64,000 bases of DNA from Streptomyces sp. NBC_00443 (lineage in GTDB: Bacteria > Actinomycetota > Actinomycetes > Streptomycetales > Streptomycetaceae): positions 7,378,001 to 7,442,000 of the forward strand of contig NZ_CP107917.1 in NCBI RefSeq assembly GCF_036014175.1. Reading direction: 5' to 3'. Both the position numbers and the translations under genes were made by a program. Positions 52,344 through 60,684 of this stretch are shown here, piece by piece (position 1 is the stretch's first letter; each line of letters opens with the position of its first letter). Below the pieces are notes generated by a model, which did not search any database, was not told where the DNA came from, and saw only the letters and a list, made by a program, of their open reading frames with translations.

Positions 52344-53756
52344 ATGGGACGTCATGGGTGGAATTCGGGGGCAGGGCGGTGGCGGCTCACCGCGCTGCTC
52401 GGGGTGGGCGCGGTGGCTCTGGCGCTGGTGGTGACGCTCCTCAGCACGCTACCGGGCAACGGTGTGAACACGGACGGCACCTCACGCGACGGCGACAAGG
52501 TGCACGGCAATCCGACCGCCACGCCGGACGCCGAGAATCCGGAGGTGGGCTGGGGGTTCACGCACACCCAGTACAGCGCCGACGAGGGCGACTCCGCCGC
52601 CGTAGAGCGCGTCGAGGGACGGCTCGCGGACGCCGGAGGACTGCCACAGATCCAGCACATCATGGGCTGGGGCTCCGACAACCCCGAGCCGGTCGAGGGG
52701 CGTTACGACTTCGAGGCGATGGACCGCCGTATCGACTTCATCCGCGCCTCCGGCAGCACCCCCGTCGTCACCCTGTGCTGCGCCCCCGACTGGATGAAGG
52801 GCGGCAAGGCCGGCGTCGACAACACGAACTGGAGCCAGGCCGCCCTGGAGACGCCGCCCGAGCCCGAGCACTTCGAGGACTTCGCCGCGCTCGCCGCGAC
52901 CGTCGCCAAGCGCTATCCGGACGTACGGCACTTCATCGTGTGGAACGAGTTCAAGGGCTTCTGGAACGACACCGAGGCCCGCTGGGACTACGAGGGCTAC
53001 ACCCGGCTCTACAACCTGATCTACAACGCGCTGAAGAAGGTCAACCCCGACATCATGGTCGGCGGGCCGTACCTCGTGATGGACAGCGTCGACCCGCGCG
53101 CGCAGGAGGCCTCGACGGAGCTGAAGGGCTCGTGGGGCGCCATGGACCAGCGCACGATCGACGCCTTCGAGTACTGGAACCGCCACAAGGCAGGCGCCGA
53201 TTTCGTCGTCGTGGACGGCTCCAGCTACACCCGGGACGACGAGCTGCTGCCCGACGAGTTCACGGCCACCGACAAGTTCACGGCCGTCAGCCAGTGGGTG
53301 CGGCGGCAGACCGGTGACCTGCCGCTGTGGTGGGCCGAGTACTACGTCGAGCCCGCCGACGGCAACGACGACCGCAAGGGCTGGTCCGAGACCCGCCGGG
53401 TCGCCGTACAGGCCACCGGGATGATCGCGCTGGCCAAGGGCGGCGCCTCCTCCGCCTTCTACTGGAACCCGCAGGAGGAGCGGGGCACCGAATGCGCCGG
53501 CTGCCTGTGGACGCCGACCGACACCGCGGACGGCGGCGAGAAGCTGCCCATGTACGACCTGGTCGCCCGCTTCGGCAAGGAGTTCCGGCCGGGCACCGAC
53601 TACCAGAAGGTGTCCGTGGACAAGCCCGACGTGCGGGTCCTGGCCACGGACAGGACGGTCCTCGTCGTGAACACCCTCGACCGGCAGACCAGCGCGAAGA
53701 TCGACGGCGAGAAGGTCGAGCTGCAGGCGTACGGGGTCAAGTGGCTCAAGCGCTGA
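52344..53756 (+). CDS. Secreted/membrane-anchored GH39-like glycoside hydrolase
   Basis: This 470-residue protein has an N-terminal membrane anchor (TALLGVGAVALALVVTLL) and a TIM-barrel glycosidase domain. It has FIVWNEFKGFWNDTE, with the acid/base Glu after Asn as in clan-A GH39 enzymes, and LPLWWAEYYVEPADG, with the likely nucleophile Glu. Cys pairs (LCCAPDW; ECAGCLW) suggest extracellular disulfides. Family GH39 includes beta-xylosidases and exopolysaccharide hydrolases. It is convergent with the polysaccharide flippase operon, so a role in processing that polysaccharide is likely (inference). Start is ATG 52344; TTG is adjacent. Confidence 0.5.
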   Translation: MGRHGWNSGAGRWRLTALLGVGAVALALVVTLLSTLPGNGVNTDGTSRDGDKVHGNPTATPDAENPEVGWGFTHTQYSADEGDSAAVERVEGRLADAGGLPQIQHIMGWGSDNPEPVEGRYDFEAMDRRIDFIRASGSTPVVTLCCAPDWMKGGKAGVDNTNWSQAALETPPEPEHFEDFAALAATVAKRYPDVRHFIVWNEFKGFWNDTEARWDYEGYTRLYNLIYNALKKVNPDIMVGGPYLVMDSVDPRAQEASTELKGSWGAMDQRTIDAFEYWNRHKAGADFVVVDGSSYTRDDELLPDEFTATDKFTAVSQWVRRQTGDLPLWWAEYYVEPADGNDDRKGWSETRRVAVQATGMIALAKGGASSAFYWNPQEERGTECAGCLWTPTDTADGGEKLPMYDLVARFGKEFRPGTDYQKVSVDKPDVRVLATDRTVLVVNTLDRQTSAKIDGEKVELQAYGVKWLKR

Positions 53757-53777
53757 GCCACTTGACCGTCACCGTCC

Positions 53778-56700
53778 TCACTTGATGGTCAGGAACCGCT
53801 GCACCAGCGAGGCCAGCAGCACCGCCAGCAGCGGCAGCGAGAACCAGAAGCTGCTCTGCAGCCAGCGCAGTTGCCGCACGCTGGGCGCCATCGCCACCCG
53901 GACGAGCTCGCGGGCCATCAGCAGCACGATCAGCGCGAGTGCCGCGAGCCCCCCGACCACCGACCACGGCGTCCAGGTCACCTGCGGCCCGATCGGACCG
54001 GGATCGGCCTTCGGGACCTCACCGGCCGGCTGCTTGCGCAGCGCGTACATCGTCACGTCGGCGTTGGCGAAGACTTTCTCCAGCTCCTGCCGCTTGTCCA
54101 GGTTCTGGATCAGCCGCGGCTCCCAGCTCGCCGAATAGCCCACGTCCATCCGCAGATAGGTGACCTGACCCCGGTTTATCATCAGATACGAGTTCGGACC
54201 CGCATCCTTGAGGGCCTTGACCAGCCCCGACACCAGCACCGGGTCGGTCGGCGCCAGCGTGGGCAGGTACTCCACCTTCTCCATGTCCTGCGAGCCCCAC
54301 GGCATCGACGGAGTCACGACGTTGACCGGGTCGTTGCTCAGCCACAGCAACCGCACCGTCGGATCGTCATGGGCGTACACGTACTCCATGGCGGCGACCT
54401 CGCCGGGCCGGATCCGCTCGAACGGCTCGTTGCCCCAGCGGGCCACCAGGAAGCCGCCCATGAGCACCAGGCCCGCCATGAGCGCGGCCAGCGGCGCGAG
54501 GCTCACCCGGTCCTTGTCGCGCTCCTTCGTGGTGATGCCGGTGCGCGGGAACAGGGCGAGTCCGGCCAGCAGGGCCGCGCCGGGCAGGGCGAACATGAAG
54601 ACGCGCAGCGCCATCTCACCGCCGTACGACTGCATGCCGAAGCCCAGGAACGGCACAAAGGTGAGGACGAGCAGCGAGCGCTCCCGGTAGTGGTGGAAGC
54701 GCCGCCGCCACCAGCCCCAGCAGGCGAAGGCCATCACACCGCCGGCCAGCAGCACGCGCGTGTAGAGGACGAGCTTGTGCGTCGAACTGCCGCCCTCGAT
54801 ACGACCCGACACCGACGACGACACATTGGAGCCGACGCCGCCGACCCCGCCGAAGAGCTCGTCGAAGTGTCCCGACCAGTACGGCTCGGCCAGGAAGCCG
54901 ATCCAGACCGTCACCATGACGCCGAACAGGATCGGCAGGCCGCGCAGTTCGGACTTGCCGATCAGGACGAGGGCCGTCAGCACGCCCAGCATCACGAACG
55001 GGGTGAGCTGGTGGGCCGGCACGCTCGCCGCGAACAAGCCGATCACGACCATCAGCAGCACGGCCCGCTGCCGCCGGTCCGTCGGTTCGACCTCCACCTC
55101 GCCGGGCCGCCGCTTCGTCCAGAGCACGCGTGGCGCGCGGAACCAGACCAGCAGGATCGCCGCGAAGACCAGATACAGCAGATACGTGAAGCCCTGCGGC
55201 GAGAAGTAGTCCTGGCCCACCCAGCCGCTCAGCACGAAGATCCAGACACCGGTCCACTTGGCACGCCAGCTCGCCCGCATCGAGCGCACGAGCAGGAACA
55301 TCGGGACCAGGTACAGCAGTTGCATGGTCAGCGGCCACCAGCGGATGACCTCGCTGAGATCGCTGACTCCGCAGGCCTTCGCGGCGAACGCGGCCACCGC
55401 GAAGAAGCCCGGCCAGCTCCAGCGCGCGTCCAGGTCGGGCACCGCCGACCCGGTGCGGTCGATGTAGTCGAGGAAGCCGAGGTGCTGCCAGGCCGTCGCG
55501 AACCGCGGCTCGGTCTCGATCAGGGCGGGCAGGGCGTGCAGCGAAACGACCGTCGCGACCAGCGTGACCAGCAGCAGTGCCCGATGCTCGCGGCCCAGCC
55601 ACAGCAGCGAGGCGAACACCACCGTGAGCAGCGCGGCCCCGACCAGGGTGGGCAGCGGCAGCACGGAGATCAGCCCGAGCCCGCCCATCCCGTCCAGGTC
55701 GCTCTCGCCGAGTCGCAGCGCGGGCACCCAGTACAGCAGCAGCGCGGCGATCAGCAGACAGCCGAGGACGACCCCGAGGCGGGTGGGCAGCAGCCGCTCA
55801 CGCCAGGTGAGCGCGGGCACCGCGGGCTGTCGTACGGCCTCTTCGTGCATGGGCGGCTCTTCCCGTACGACAGCCTCCTCGCGCTCCTCCGGTGCGGCCT
55901 CGTCGAACGGGGCGTCCACCTCGGCCGGCCCCAGCGACGCCTCCGAGCCGGGCTCCCTCCCCCACGCTCGAATTCGCTCGAGCGGGGGGACCCCCATGTC
56001 GACCGGCAACCCCACTTCCGGTGTGCGTGCCCAGGCCGGGCGGTGGTCCGGGCGTACCGGCGGGGTGCCCGTGGGCGGCGTACCGGGGCCGGGGCGGACA
56101 TCGGGCCGGCGTTCCAGGTGGTCGAAGTCGACGTGGATGCCGAGGGCGAGCGTGTCGGTGTCGAGCGCCCAGCCCGGCCCCCGCTTTCGCGTCCCCTCGG
56201 CCACCTCGCGCGCCCCCAGGTCGGCGAGGTCACCGTCGGGAGCCGCGCCCGCGGGAACCTCGGCCGAGGTCGCCCGCACCGTCTTGAACAGCTTGGGCGC
56301 GGCGATCGCGACGATCACCGCGAGGGCCACGATCTCGGCGACACCGGCGCCGGTCAGGCCCATGCGGGGGAGCAGCAGCAGCGTCAGACCGAGCACCAGG
56401 GCACACAGCAGGCCCTGCAGCCAGGCCAGTCCGGCGGTGCGGCTCTGCGCGCGCAGGACCGCGAAGTACGTCTCCATCACGACCCGCAGCAGCGCGCCGG
56501 CCGCGAACCAGCGCAGCAGCGGCGTGGCCGCGTCCGCGTAGCCCTGGCCGAAGACGCCCAGGATCCAGGGCGCCCCGAAGAACAGGATCGCGGCGACCGG
56601 CACCATGATCCGCGCCATGCGCTTCAGCGCGGCCCGGGTGTTGGCGGCCAGCCGCCCCGGGTCGTGCGAGCCCTCGACCGTGAGGGAGGCGCCCATGTTG

Positions 56701-57605
56701 ATGGCGAGCAGATTGACCGTGCCGCCGATGGTGGCCGTGATGTAGAAGTACGCGTTGTCCTCGGCGGAGACCTGCGCGGCCACGATCACGGGAATCAGAT
56801 ACACCACGGCGAGGGAGAACAGGGAGCCGGTGTAGTCACCGGCCAGGAACTTCCCGATCTCCTTCAGGGACGGGGGACTGATGCGGTCCTCGGTCGCCTT
56901 CACATGGCGCGGCACCAGACGCCGGAACACCAGCCAGCCCAGCGGCAGTACGGACACCGCGATCGCCGCGACCCACGACACGAAGACACCGGCGGTGGGG
57001 ATCGCCACCGCGAAGGCCACCAGCAGAGCCAGCTTCACCGCGGAGAACACGGTGTTGCCGACCGGCACCCACACCGCGCTGCGCAGCCCGGTCAGCACGC
57101 CGTCCTGCAGGGTGAGCAGATTCCAGGCGATGACGGCCACGACGAAGAACAGCCCGTTGACCGGCCCGCCCAGGAACCGGTACGACGGCCCCCACAGGTC
57201 CAGCGTCAGCAGGAAGATCCCCGCGGCCAGGGCCACGACCACGCAACTGCCCGCGTACGTCCGGAAGATCAGCCGGCCGATCCTGCGCCCCGCGACCGGG
57301 ATGAACCGGGCCAGCGCGCCCGTCAGTGTCACCGCGGTCAGACCCGCGAGGAACTTCATCGCGGCGATCGCGGCGGACCCCTGGCCGACCGCGGACTCGG
57401 AGTAGTAGCGGGCGGCGGCCAGCCAGAAGCCGAGCCCCAGCACCGCTGAGACACCGGTGTTGATCATCAGGGCATAGGCGTTGCGGAACAGCTGGCTGCC
57501 CCCGGAGGACCCGCCCATGCCGGGCAGGCGAAGGCGGCGCCCCGACTGCTCGGGCGCCGGCGCGTCGGTCGATGCGGGCTCGGTCGTGGTCGTCGTGTCA
57601 GACAC
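53778..57605 (-). CDS. Polysaccharide flippase fused to a membrane glycosyltransferase-like domain
   Basis: This 1275-residue protein has two parts. Residues about 40-460 are a Wzx/MurJ-type flippase (AYALMINTGVSAVLGLGFWL, then about 12 helices). After a 150-residue soluble Arg/Pro/Glu linker, residues about 610-1240 form a second multi-pass domain with an extracellular segment (STHKLVLYTR...; EYVYAHDDPTVRLLWLSNDP) resembling GT-C-type polymerases or O-antigen-ligase-like proteins. GTG 57605 overlaps the deacetylase stop by 8 bases. The linker contains the palindromic repeat at 55959-55989. Together with the two GT2 enzymes and the deacetylase it would export and polymerise a surface glycan (inference). 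Confidence 0.5.
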   Translation of the reverse strand: MSDTTTTTEPASTDAPAPEQSGRRLRLPGMGGSSGGSQLFRNAYALMINTGVSAVLGLGFWLAAARYYSESAVGQGSAAIAAMKFLAGLTAVTLTGALARFIPVAGRRIGRLIFRTYAGSCVVVALAAGIFLLTLDLWGPSYRFLGGPVNGLFFVVAVIAWNLLTLQDGVLTGLRSAVWVPVGNTVFSAVKLALLVAFAVAIPTAGVFVSWVAAIAVSVLPLGWLVFRRLVPRHVKATEDRISPPSLKEIGKFLAGDYTGSLFSLAVVYLIPVIVAAQVSAEDNAYFYITATIGGTVNLLAINMGASLTVEGSHDPGRLAANTRAALKRMARIMVPVAAILFFGAPWILGVFGQGYADAATPLLRWFAAGALLRVVMETYFAVLRAQSRTAGLAWLQGLLCALVLGLTLLLLPRMGLTGAGVAEIVALAVIVAIAAPKLFKTVRATSAEVPAGAAPDGDLADLGAREVAEGTRKRGPGWALDTDTLALGIHVDFDHLERRPDVRPGPGTPPTGTPPVRPDHRPAWARTPEVGLPVDMGVPPLERIRAWGREPGSEASLGPAEVDAPFDEAAPEEREEAVVREEPPMHEEAVRQPAVPALTWRERLLPTRLGVVLGCLLIAALLLYWVPALRLGESDLDGMGGLGLISVLPLPTLVGAALLTVVFASLLWLGREHRALLLVTLVATVVSLHALPALIETEPRFATAWQHLGFLDYIDRTGSAVPDLDARWSWPGFFAVAAFAAKACGVSDLSEVIRWWPLTMQLLYLVPMFLLVRSMRASWRAKWTGVWIFVLSGWVGQDYFSPQGFTYLLYLVFAAILLVWFRAPRVLWTKRRPGEVEVEPTDRRQRAVLLMVVIGLFAASVPAHQLTPFVMLGVLTALVLIGKSELRGLPILFGVMVTVWIGFLAEPYWSGHFDELFGGVGGVGSNVSSSVSGRIEGGSSTHKLVLYTRVLLAGGVMAFACWGWWRRRFHHYRERSLLVLTFVPFLGFGMQSYGGEMALRVFMFALPGAALLAGLALFPRTGITTKERDKDRVSLAPLAALMAGLVLMGGFLVARWGNEPFERIRPGEVAAMEYVYAHDDPTVRLLWLSNDPVNVVTPSMPWGSQDMEKVEYLPTLAPTDPVLVSGLVKALKDAGPNSYLMINRGQVTYLRMDVGYSASWEPRLIQNLDKRQELEKVFANADVTMYALRKQPAGEVPKADPGPIGPQVTWTPWSVVGGLAALALIVLLMARELVRVAMAPSVRQLRWLQSSFWFSLPLLAVLLASLVQRFLTIK
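55959..55989. repeat. Palindromic repeat element inserted in frame in the flippase-fusion gene
   Basis: A stem with CCCCC-A-CGCTCGA (55959-55971), a 6-base loop ATTCGC and TCGAGCG-GGGGG (55978-55989) has one bulged A. Read on the minus strand it encodes GVPPLERIRAWGRE in the soluble linker. I recall closely similar GVPP...GRE peptides and palindromes at many sites in streptomycete genomes, suggesting a mobile small repeat tolerated in coding linkers. Confidence 0.5.
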
Positions 57606-58398
57606 GGGAACGGATGGCCTTCCGGCGGACCTGTCGGGCTCTGCGGACGACGGCGTACCCCTTGGTGAGGGCACGGTCCCTGGCGAAGGTACGGGCGATG
57701 GCACGGCCCTCGACCATCCGCCCGAACTCCTCGATTCCGGTGGTGCGGCGCACGGTCAGCCGGGTGAGGGCGTACGGCCCCTGCCGGCGCTGCGCGAGGC
57801 CGTTGTTGACGGCGAGCGCCTGGGCGTACCCCGTCTCGCGCACCGCCTCGCGCACCCGGCGGCTGGAGTAGCCGTACGGGTAGGCGAAGGAGGCGGGGAC
57901 GGTGCCCAGCCGGTCCGAGATGATCTCCTTGCACAGGATCAGCTCGGAGCGCAGATGGTCGTCCGGGAGCTGGTCGAGCTGCGGATGCGTATGGCTGTGG
58001 CCGCCGATCTCGACGTCCGCCCCGGCGAGTTCGCGGACCTGGTCCCAGTCGAGCATGGTGTCCAGGCCGCCGCCCATGTCGTGCGGGCCCTTCAGCCAGC
58101 CCGTGGAGACGAACACCGTGGCGGCGAAGCCGTACTTGGCGAGCACGGGCAGGGCGTGCCGGTGCACGCCCTCGTAGCCGTCGTCGAAGGTGATCAGCAC
58201 CGGCCGCTCGGGCAAGGGCTTGCCCGAGCGCCAGCGTGCGGCGAGATCGGCGGTCCGGACGGGCGTGAGGCCCAGGTCGCCGATCAGCGCCATCTGCTCC
58301 GCGAACGCCTCCGGCGCCACCGACAGATCGCGGGTGGCGTCGTTCGGCGAGGTGGAGACGGCGTGGTACATCAGGATCGGCACGCGCGTGTCGGTCAT
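57598..58398 (-). CDS. Polysaccharide deacetylase (NodB-like)
   Basis: This 266-residue enzyme has the carbohydrate esterase 4 fold: VPILMYHAVS at the start, motif 1 LITFDDGYEGVH (metal-binding Asp-Asp), motif 2 EIGGHSHTHPQLDQL (HSHTH; His metal ligands), motif 3 FAYPYGYSSRRVREAV. No signal peptide is seen, so it may act in the cytoplasm or by another export route. Its start overlaps the upstream GT2 stop by 4 bases and its stop overlaps the flippase fusion, so all are one operon. It probably removes acetyl groups from sugar units of the polymer. Confidence 0.5.
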   Translation of the reverse strand: MTDTRVPILMYHAVSTSPNDATRDLSVAPEAFAEQMALIGDLGLTPVRTADLAARWRSGKPLPERPVLITFDDGYEGVHRHALPVLAKYGFAATVFVSTGWLKGPHDMGGGLDTMLDWDQVRELAGADVEIGGHSHTHPQLDQLPDDHLRSELILCKEIISDRLGTVPASFAYPYGYSSRRVREAVRETGYAQALAVNNGLAQRRQGPYALTRLTVRRTTGIEEFGRMVEGRAIARTFARDRALTKGYAVVRRARQVRRKAIRSRV

Positions 58399-59417
58399 CT
58401 GCTGCCCCCCTCGACGCCGGCCGCCCCCTCGCTGCCGGCTCCCGCTCCGGTCCCCGCCACCGAGTACGTAACGCCGCCCCGGCGGACCCGGACACTCCCC
58501 ACCACGTACCCACCGGCGGCCGTGAGCACCCCGGCGACGATCGCACCGGCCCGCCCCGCACCGCCCGGCCGGGCGAGCACGGCGTCCCGCAGCCCGCGCG
58601 CGACCCCGGCAGGCAAGACCCGGGTGGCGTACCGGCGCTCCGACTCAAGTCCCTTGTCCGCGCCGACACTTCGGGCCACCAGCGCCTTCGACAGGCCCTC
58701 GGCGTAGGTGCGGGTACGGAAGTACCGGAAGTGCTCGCGCACCGAGGGCACCCGGTGGTGGATCACCGCGCGGTCATCGATCAGCAGGACCGCCTCGGGC
58801 CGGGCCCGGGTGAGCCGGATGCACAGCTCCGTCTCCTCGCAGCCCAGCGGCAGCCGGTCGCCGTCGCGCCCGATGCCGCTGGCGAAGCCGCCAGCGAAGT
58901 CGAACGCCGTACGCCGGAAGGAGGCGTTGCCGCCGAGGACGTTGCGCACCTTCACGCGCCCGTGCGGCAGGCCGCGGTAGGTGCAGCCGACCACCCAGTC
59001 GAACTCCTCAGGGAACCAGGCCGGCCGCCGCCCCGACGCCCAGATCGGCTCGGTGCGCCCGCCGACGGCCATGACGTCCGGATCGGCGTACCCGGCCGCG
59101 AAGTGCTTCAGCCAGTCCCGCTCGGCCACCGCGTCGTCGTCGAGGAACGCGATGACCTCGCCGTACGAGGCGGCGATGCCGGTGTTGCGGCCGGCGGACA
59201 GGCCACGGGGGCCCGCGTTGGCGAACACCCGCACATCGGTTGCTTCCTTGTACTCCTTGGTCAGCCGGTCCAGGAGCGCCTCGTTGTGGTCGACGACCAG
59301 CAGCGTCTCCAGGGCCGGATACGACTGCGCCCGCACCGAGGAGACCGCCGCGAGGATGTCCTCCCAGCGGTCCTCGGTGTACACGCAGATCACGACGGAG
59401 ATGTCGGGACCGCTCAA
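58395..59417 (-). CDS. Family 2 glycosyltransferase, membrane-associated
   Basis: This 340-residue GT2 enzyme has the GT-A fold: ISVVICVYTEDRW, LLVVDHNEALL, SAGRNTGIAASYGEVIAFLDDDAVAERDW (DDD metal motif) and FAGGFASGIGRDGDRL with CEETELC as the acceptor-side ED motif. A hydrophobic C-terminal segment (AGAIVAGVLTAAGGYVVGSV) may hold it to the membrane. I chose TTG 59417 since GGGGAG is 7 bases upstream and it overlaps the preceding gene by 4 bases; the longer frame adds unrelated residues. Donor and acceptor sugars are not predictable. Confidence 0.5.
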   Translation of the reverse strand: MSGPDISVVICVYTEDRWEDILAAVSSVRAQSYPALETLLVVDHNEALLDRLTKEYKEATDVRVFANAGPRGLSAGRNTGIAASYGEVIAFLDDDAVAERDWLKHFAAGYADPDVMAVGGRTEPIWASGRRPAWFPEEFDWVVGCTYRGLPHGRVKVRNVLGGNASFRRTAFDFAGGFASGIGRDGDRLPLGCEETELCIRLTRARPEAVLLIDDRAVIHHRVPSVREHFRYFRTRTYAEGLSKALVARSVGADKGLESERRYATRVLPAGVARGLRDAVLARPGGAGRAGAIVAGVLTAAGGYVVGSVRVRRGGVTYSVAGTGAGAGSEGAAGVEGGSR

Positions 59418-60295
59418 GACGCTTCTCCCCGGACCGAGTGAACCGGGTGAGCCGGCTGAACCGACGGCACCGACGGCACCGACGGCACCGAGCCGAGCGT
59501 CGGGGAGTGCGCCGCGGCGGTGCGGCGGCGCAGCGCACGCCGGTTGGAGCGCTCCTTGAGGATCACCTTGAGCACCCGCAACCCGTCCCGCACGGCCCGC
59601 AGATTGCTCGTGCCGTGGATGCGGAGGTACTCGTGACTCGGAATCTCCTGCACCTTCAGGCCCGCCTTGACGACCCGGATGTTCATCAGCGTCTCCACCT
59701 CGAAGCCGGTGCAGTCGAGGTCGATCTTGTCGAGGCAGTGCCGCCAGAACGCGTTGTACCCGTAGCAGAGGTCGGTGTAGCGGGCGCCGAACTTGCGGTT
59801 GACGGCCGTGCACAGCGCCCAGTTGCCGAGCTTGCGGATCGGCGTCATGTCGTCCGTGCCGCCGCCGTTGGCGAAGCGGGACCCCTTGGCGAAGTCCGCG
59901 CCCGAGACCAGGGCGGAGACGTAACTGACGATCTCCTGGCCGTCGGCCGAGCCGTCCGCGTCGACCATGACGATGATGTCGCCGGTCGCTGCCTCGAACC
60001 CGGTGATCAGGGCATCCCCCTTGCCCTTGCCACGCTGCCGCACGACCTTGACGTCAGGCCACAGCTCGCGGGCCACTTCGACGGTGTTGTCGGTGGAGTT
60101 GCCGTCGACCAGGACCACTTCGTGTATCCAGTCCGGCAGTGTCTTGAAGACGTACGGAAGGTTCTCCGCCTCGTTCATGGCCGGGATCACCACGCTGACC
60201 GGTGGAGCGATGGCCAGGTGTGTGGAGATCGGCCGGTACTTGCCGGCTGTGGACGGACCTTGGTCCGCTACCGCCGGGCGCAGAAAAGAGCTCAT
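59414..60295 (-). CDS. Family 2 glycosyltransferase (polyprenyl-phosphate sugar synthase-like)
   Basis: This 293-residue enzyme is of the DPM1/GtrB type: VSVVIPAMNEAENLPYVF, EVVLVDGNSTDNTVEVA, GKGDALITGFEAATGDIIVMVDADGSAD (DAD metal motif) and GARYTDLCYGYNAFW. It lacks C-terminal membrane helices, so it probably makes a polyprenyl- or glycolipid-linked sugar for the later steps. ATG 60295 has GAGAGGGA upstream. The C-terminus carries a PSV repeat encoded by 9-base DNA repeats. It is the first gene of the operon, after a 390-base leader region. Confidence 0.5.
   Translation of the reverse strand: MSSFLRPAVADQGPSTAGKYRPISTHLAIAPPVSVVIPAMNEAENLPYVFKTLPDWIHEVVLVDGNSTDNTVEVARELWPDVKVVRQRGKGKGDALITGFEAATGDIIVMVDADGSADGQEIVSYVSALVSGADFAKGSRFANGGGTDDMTPIRKLGNWALCTAVNRKFGARYTDLCYGYNAFWRHCLDKIDLDCTGFEVETLMNIRVVKAGLKVQEIPSHEYLRIHGTSNLRAVRDGLRVLKVILKERSNRRALRRRTAAAHSPTLGSVPSVPSVPSVQPAHPVHSVRGEAS
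59461..59491. repeat. 9-bp tandem repeat inside the GT2 gene
   Basis: CCGACGGCA is repeated three times with a partial fourth (59461-59491), encoding a repeated S-V-P tripeptide (minus strand) in the C-terminal tail of the GT2 enzyme. In-frame length variation is possible here. Confidence 0.5.
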
Positions 60296-60684
60296 GAGTC
60301 TGGTCCCTCTCGTCCGGTGGACCGCCCGCCCCTGGGCGGCCCGGCATTGTGTCCGGTTCGAAAGGGGGGTTCTCACTTACGGCACGGACGCATTGATCTC
60401 CGTGCACGCATGGTGAGCTGGCATATCTGGCCGACCACCGATAATCGGCAGCCGGTCGCGCGGCACGACTCGGTCGCAAGTGCGGACACCTTCACCGAGC
60501 ACCCCCCTACCGCGCCCCGCACCGGGACTGTCGCGGTCTTGAGCCCTCCCCTAGGCCGCTTGATGACAGTCCGATGCGAGTGAGATGTACGACGGTATTG
60601 ATGATTGAGACTGTATGGCAAGAGCTGGAACGAGCTCTCACGTTTTTGTTGTTTTGACCGTAACCGGCCGAGTTGCCCTGACCG
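60296..60684. other. Leader and promoter region of the polysaccharide operon
   Basis: The 389 bases between two minus-strand genes include a less GC-rich patch (60560-60625). On the minus strand TTGCCA (60621-60616) and ATACCG about 17 bases further could form a promoter reading into the GT2 operon, leaving a 290-base leader. A plus-strand terminator-like hairpin lies at 60621-60655. I see no open frame with a ribosome binding site here. Confidence 0.5.
60621..60655 (+). terminator. Plus-strand terminator-like hairpin without an obvious gene
   Basis: AGAGCT (60621-60626), loop GGAACG, AGCTCT (60633-60638), then CACG and TTTTTGTTGTTTT (60643-60655) form a Rho-independent-type terminator in the plus direction. 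The flanking genes are on the minus strand, so it may end a short plus-strand RNA starting within 60300-60600. On the minus strand the T-rich side precedes the stem, so it does not serve those genes. Confidence 0.5.

Noticed and set aside
53871-57449. 1192-codon plus-strand open frame opposite the flippase fusion
   Set aside because: Arg/Gln/His-rich shadow frame without motifs; the minus-strand frame is a convincing membrane protein.
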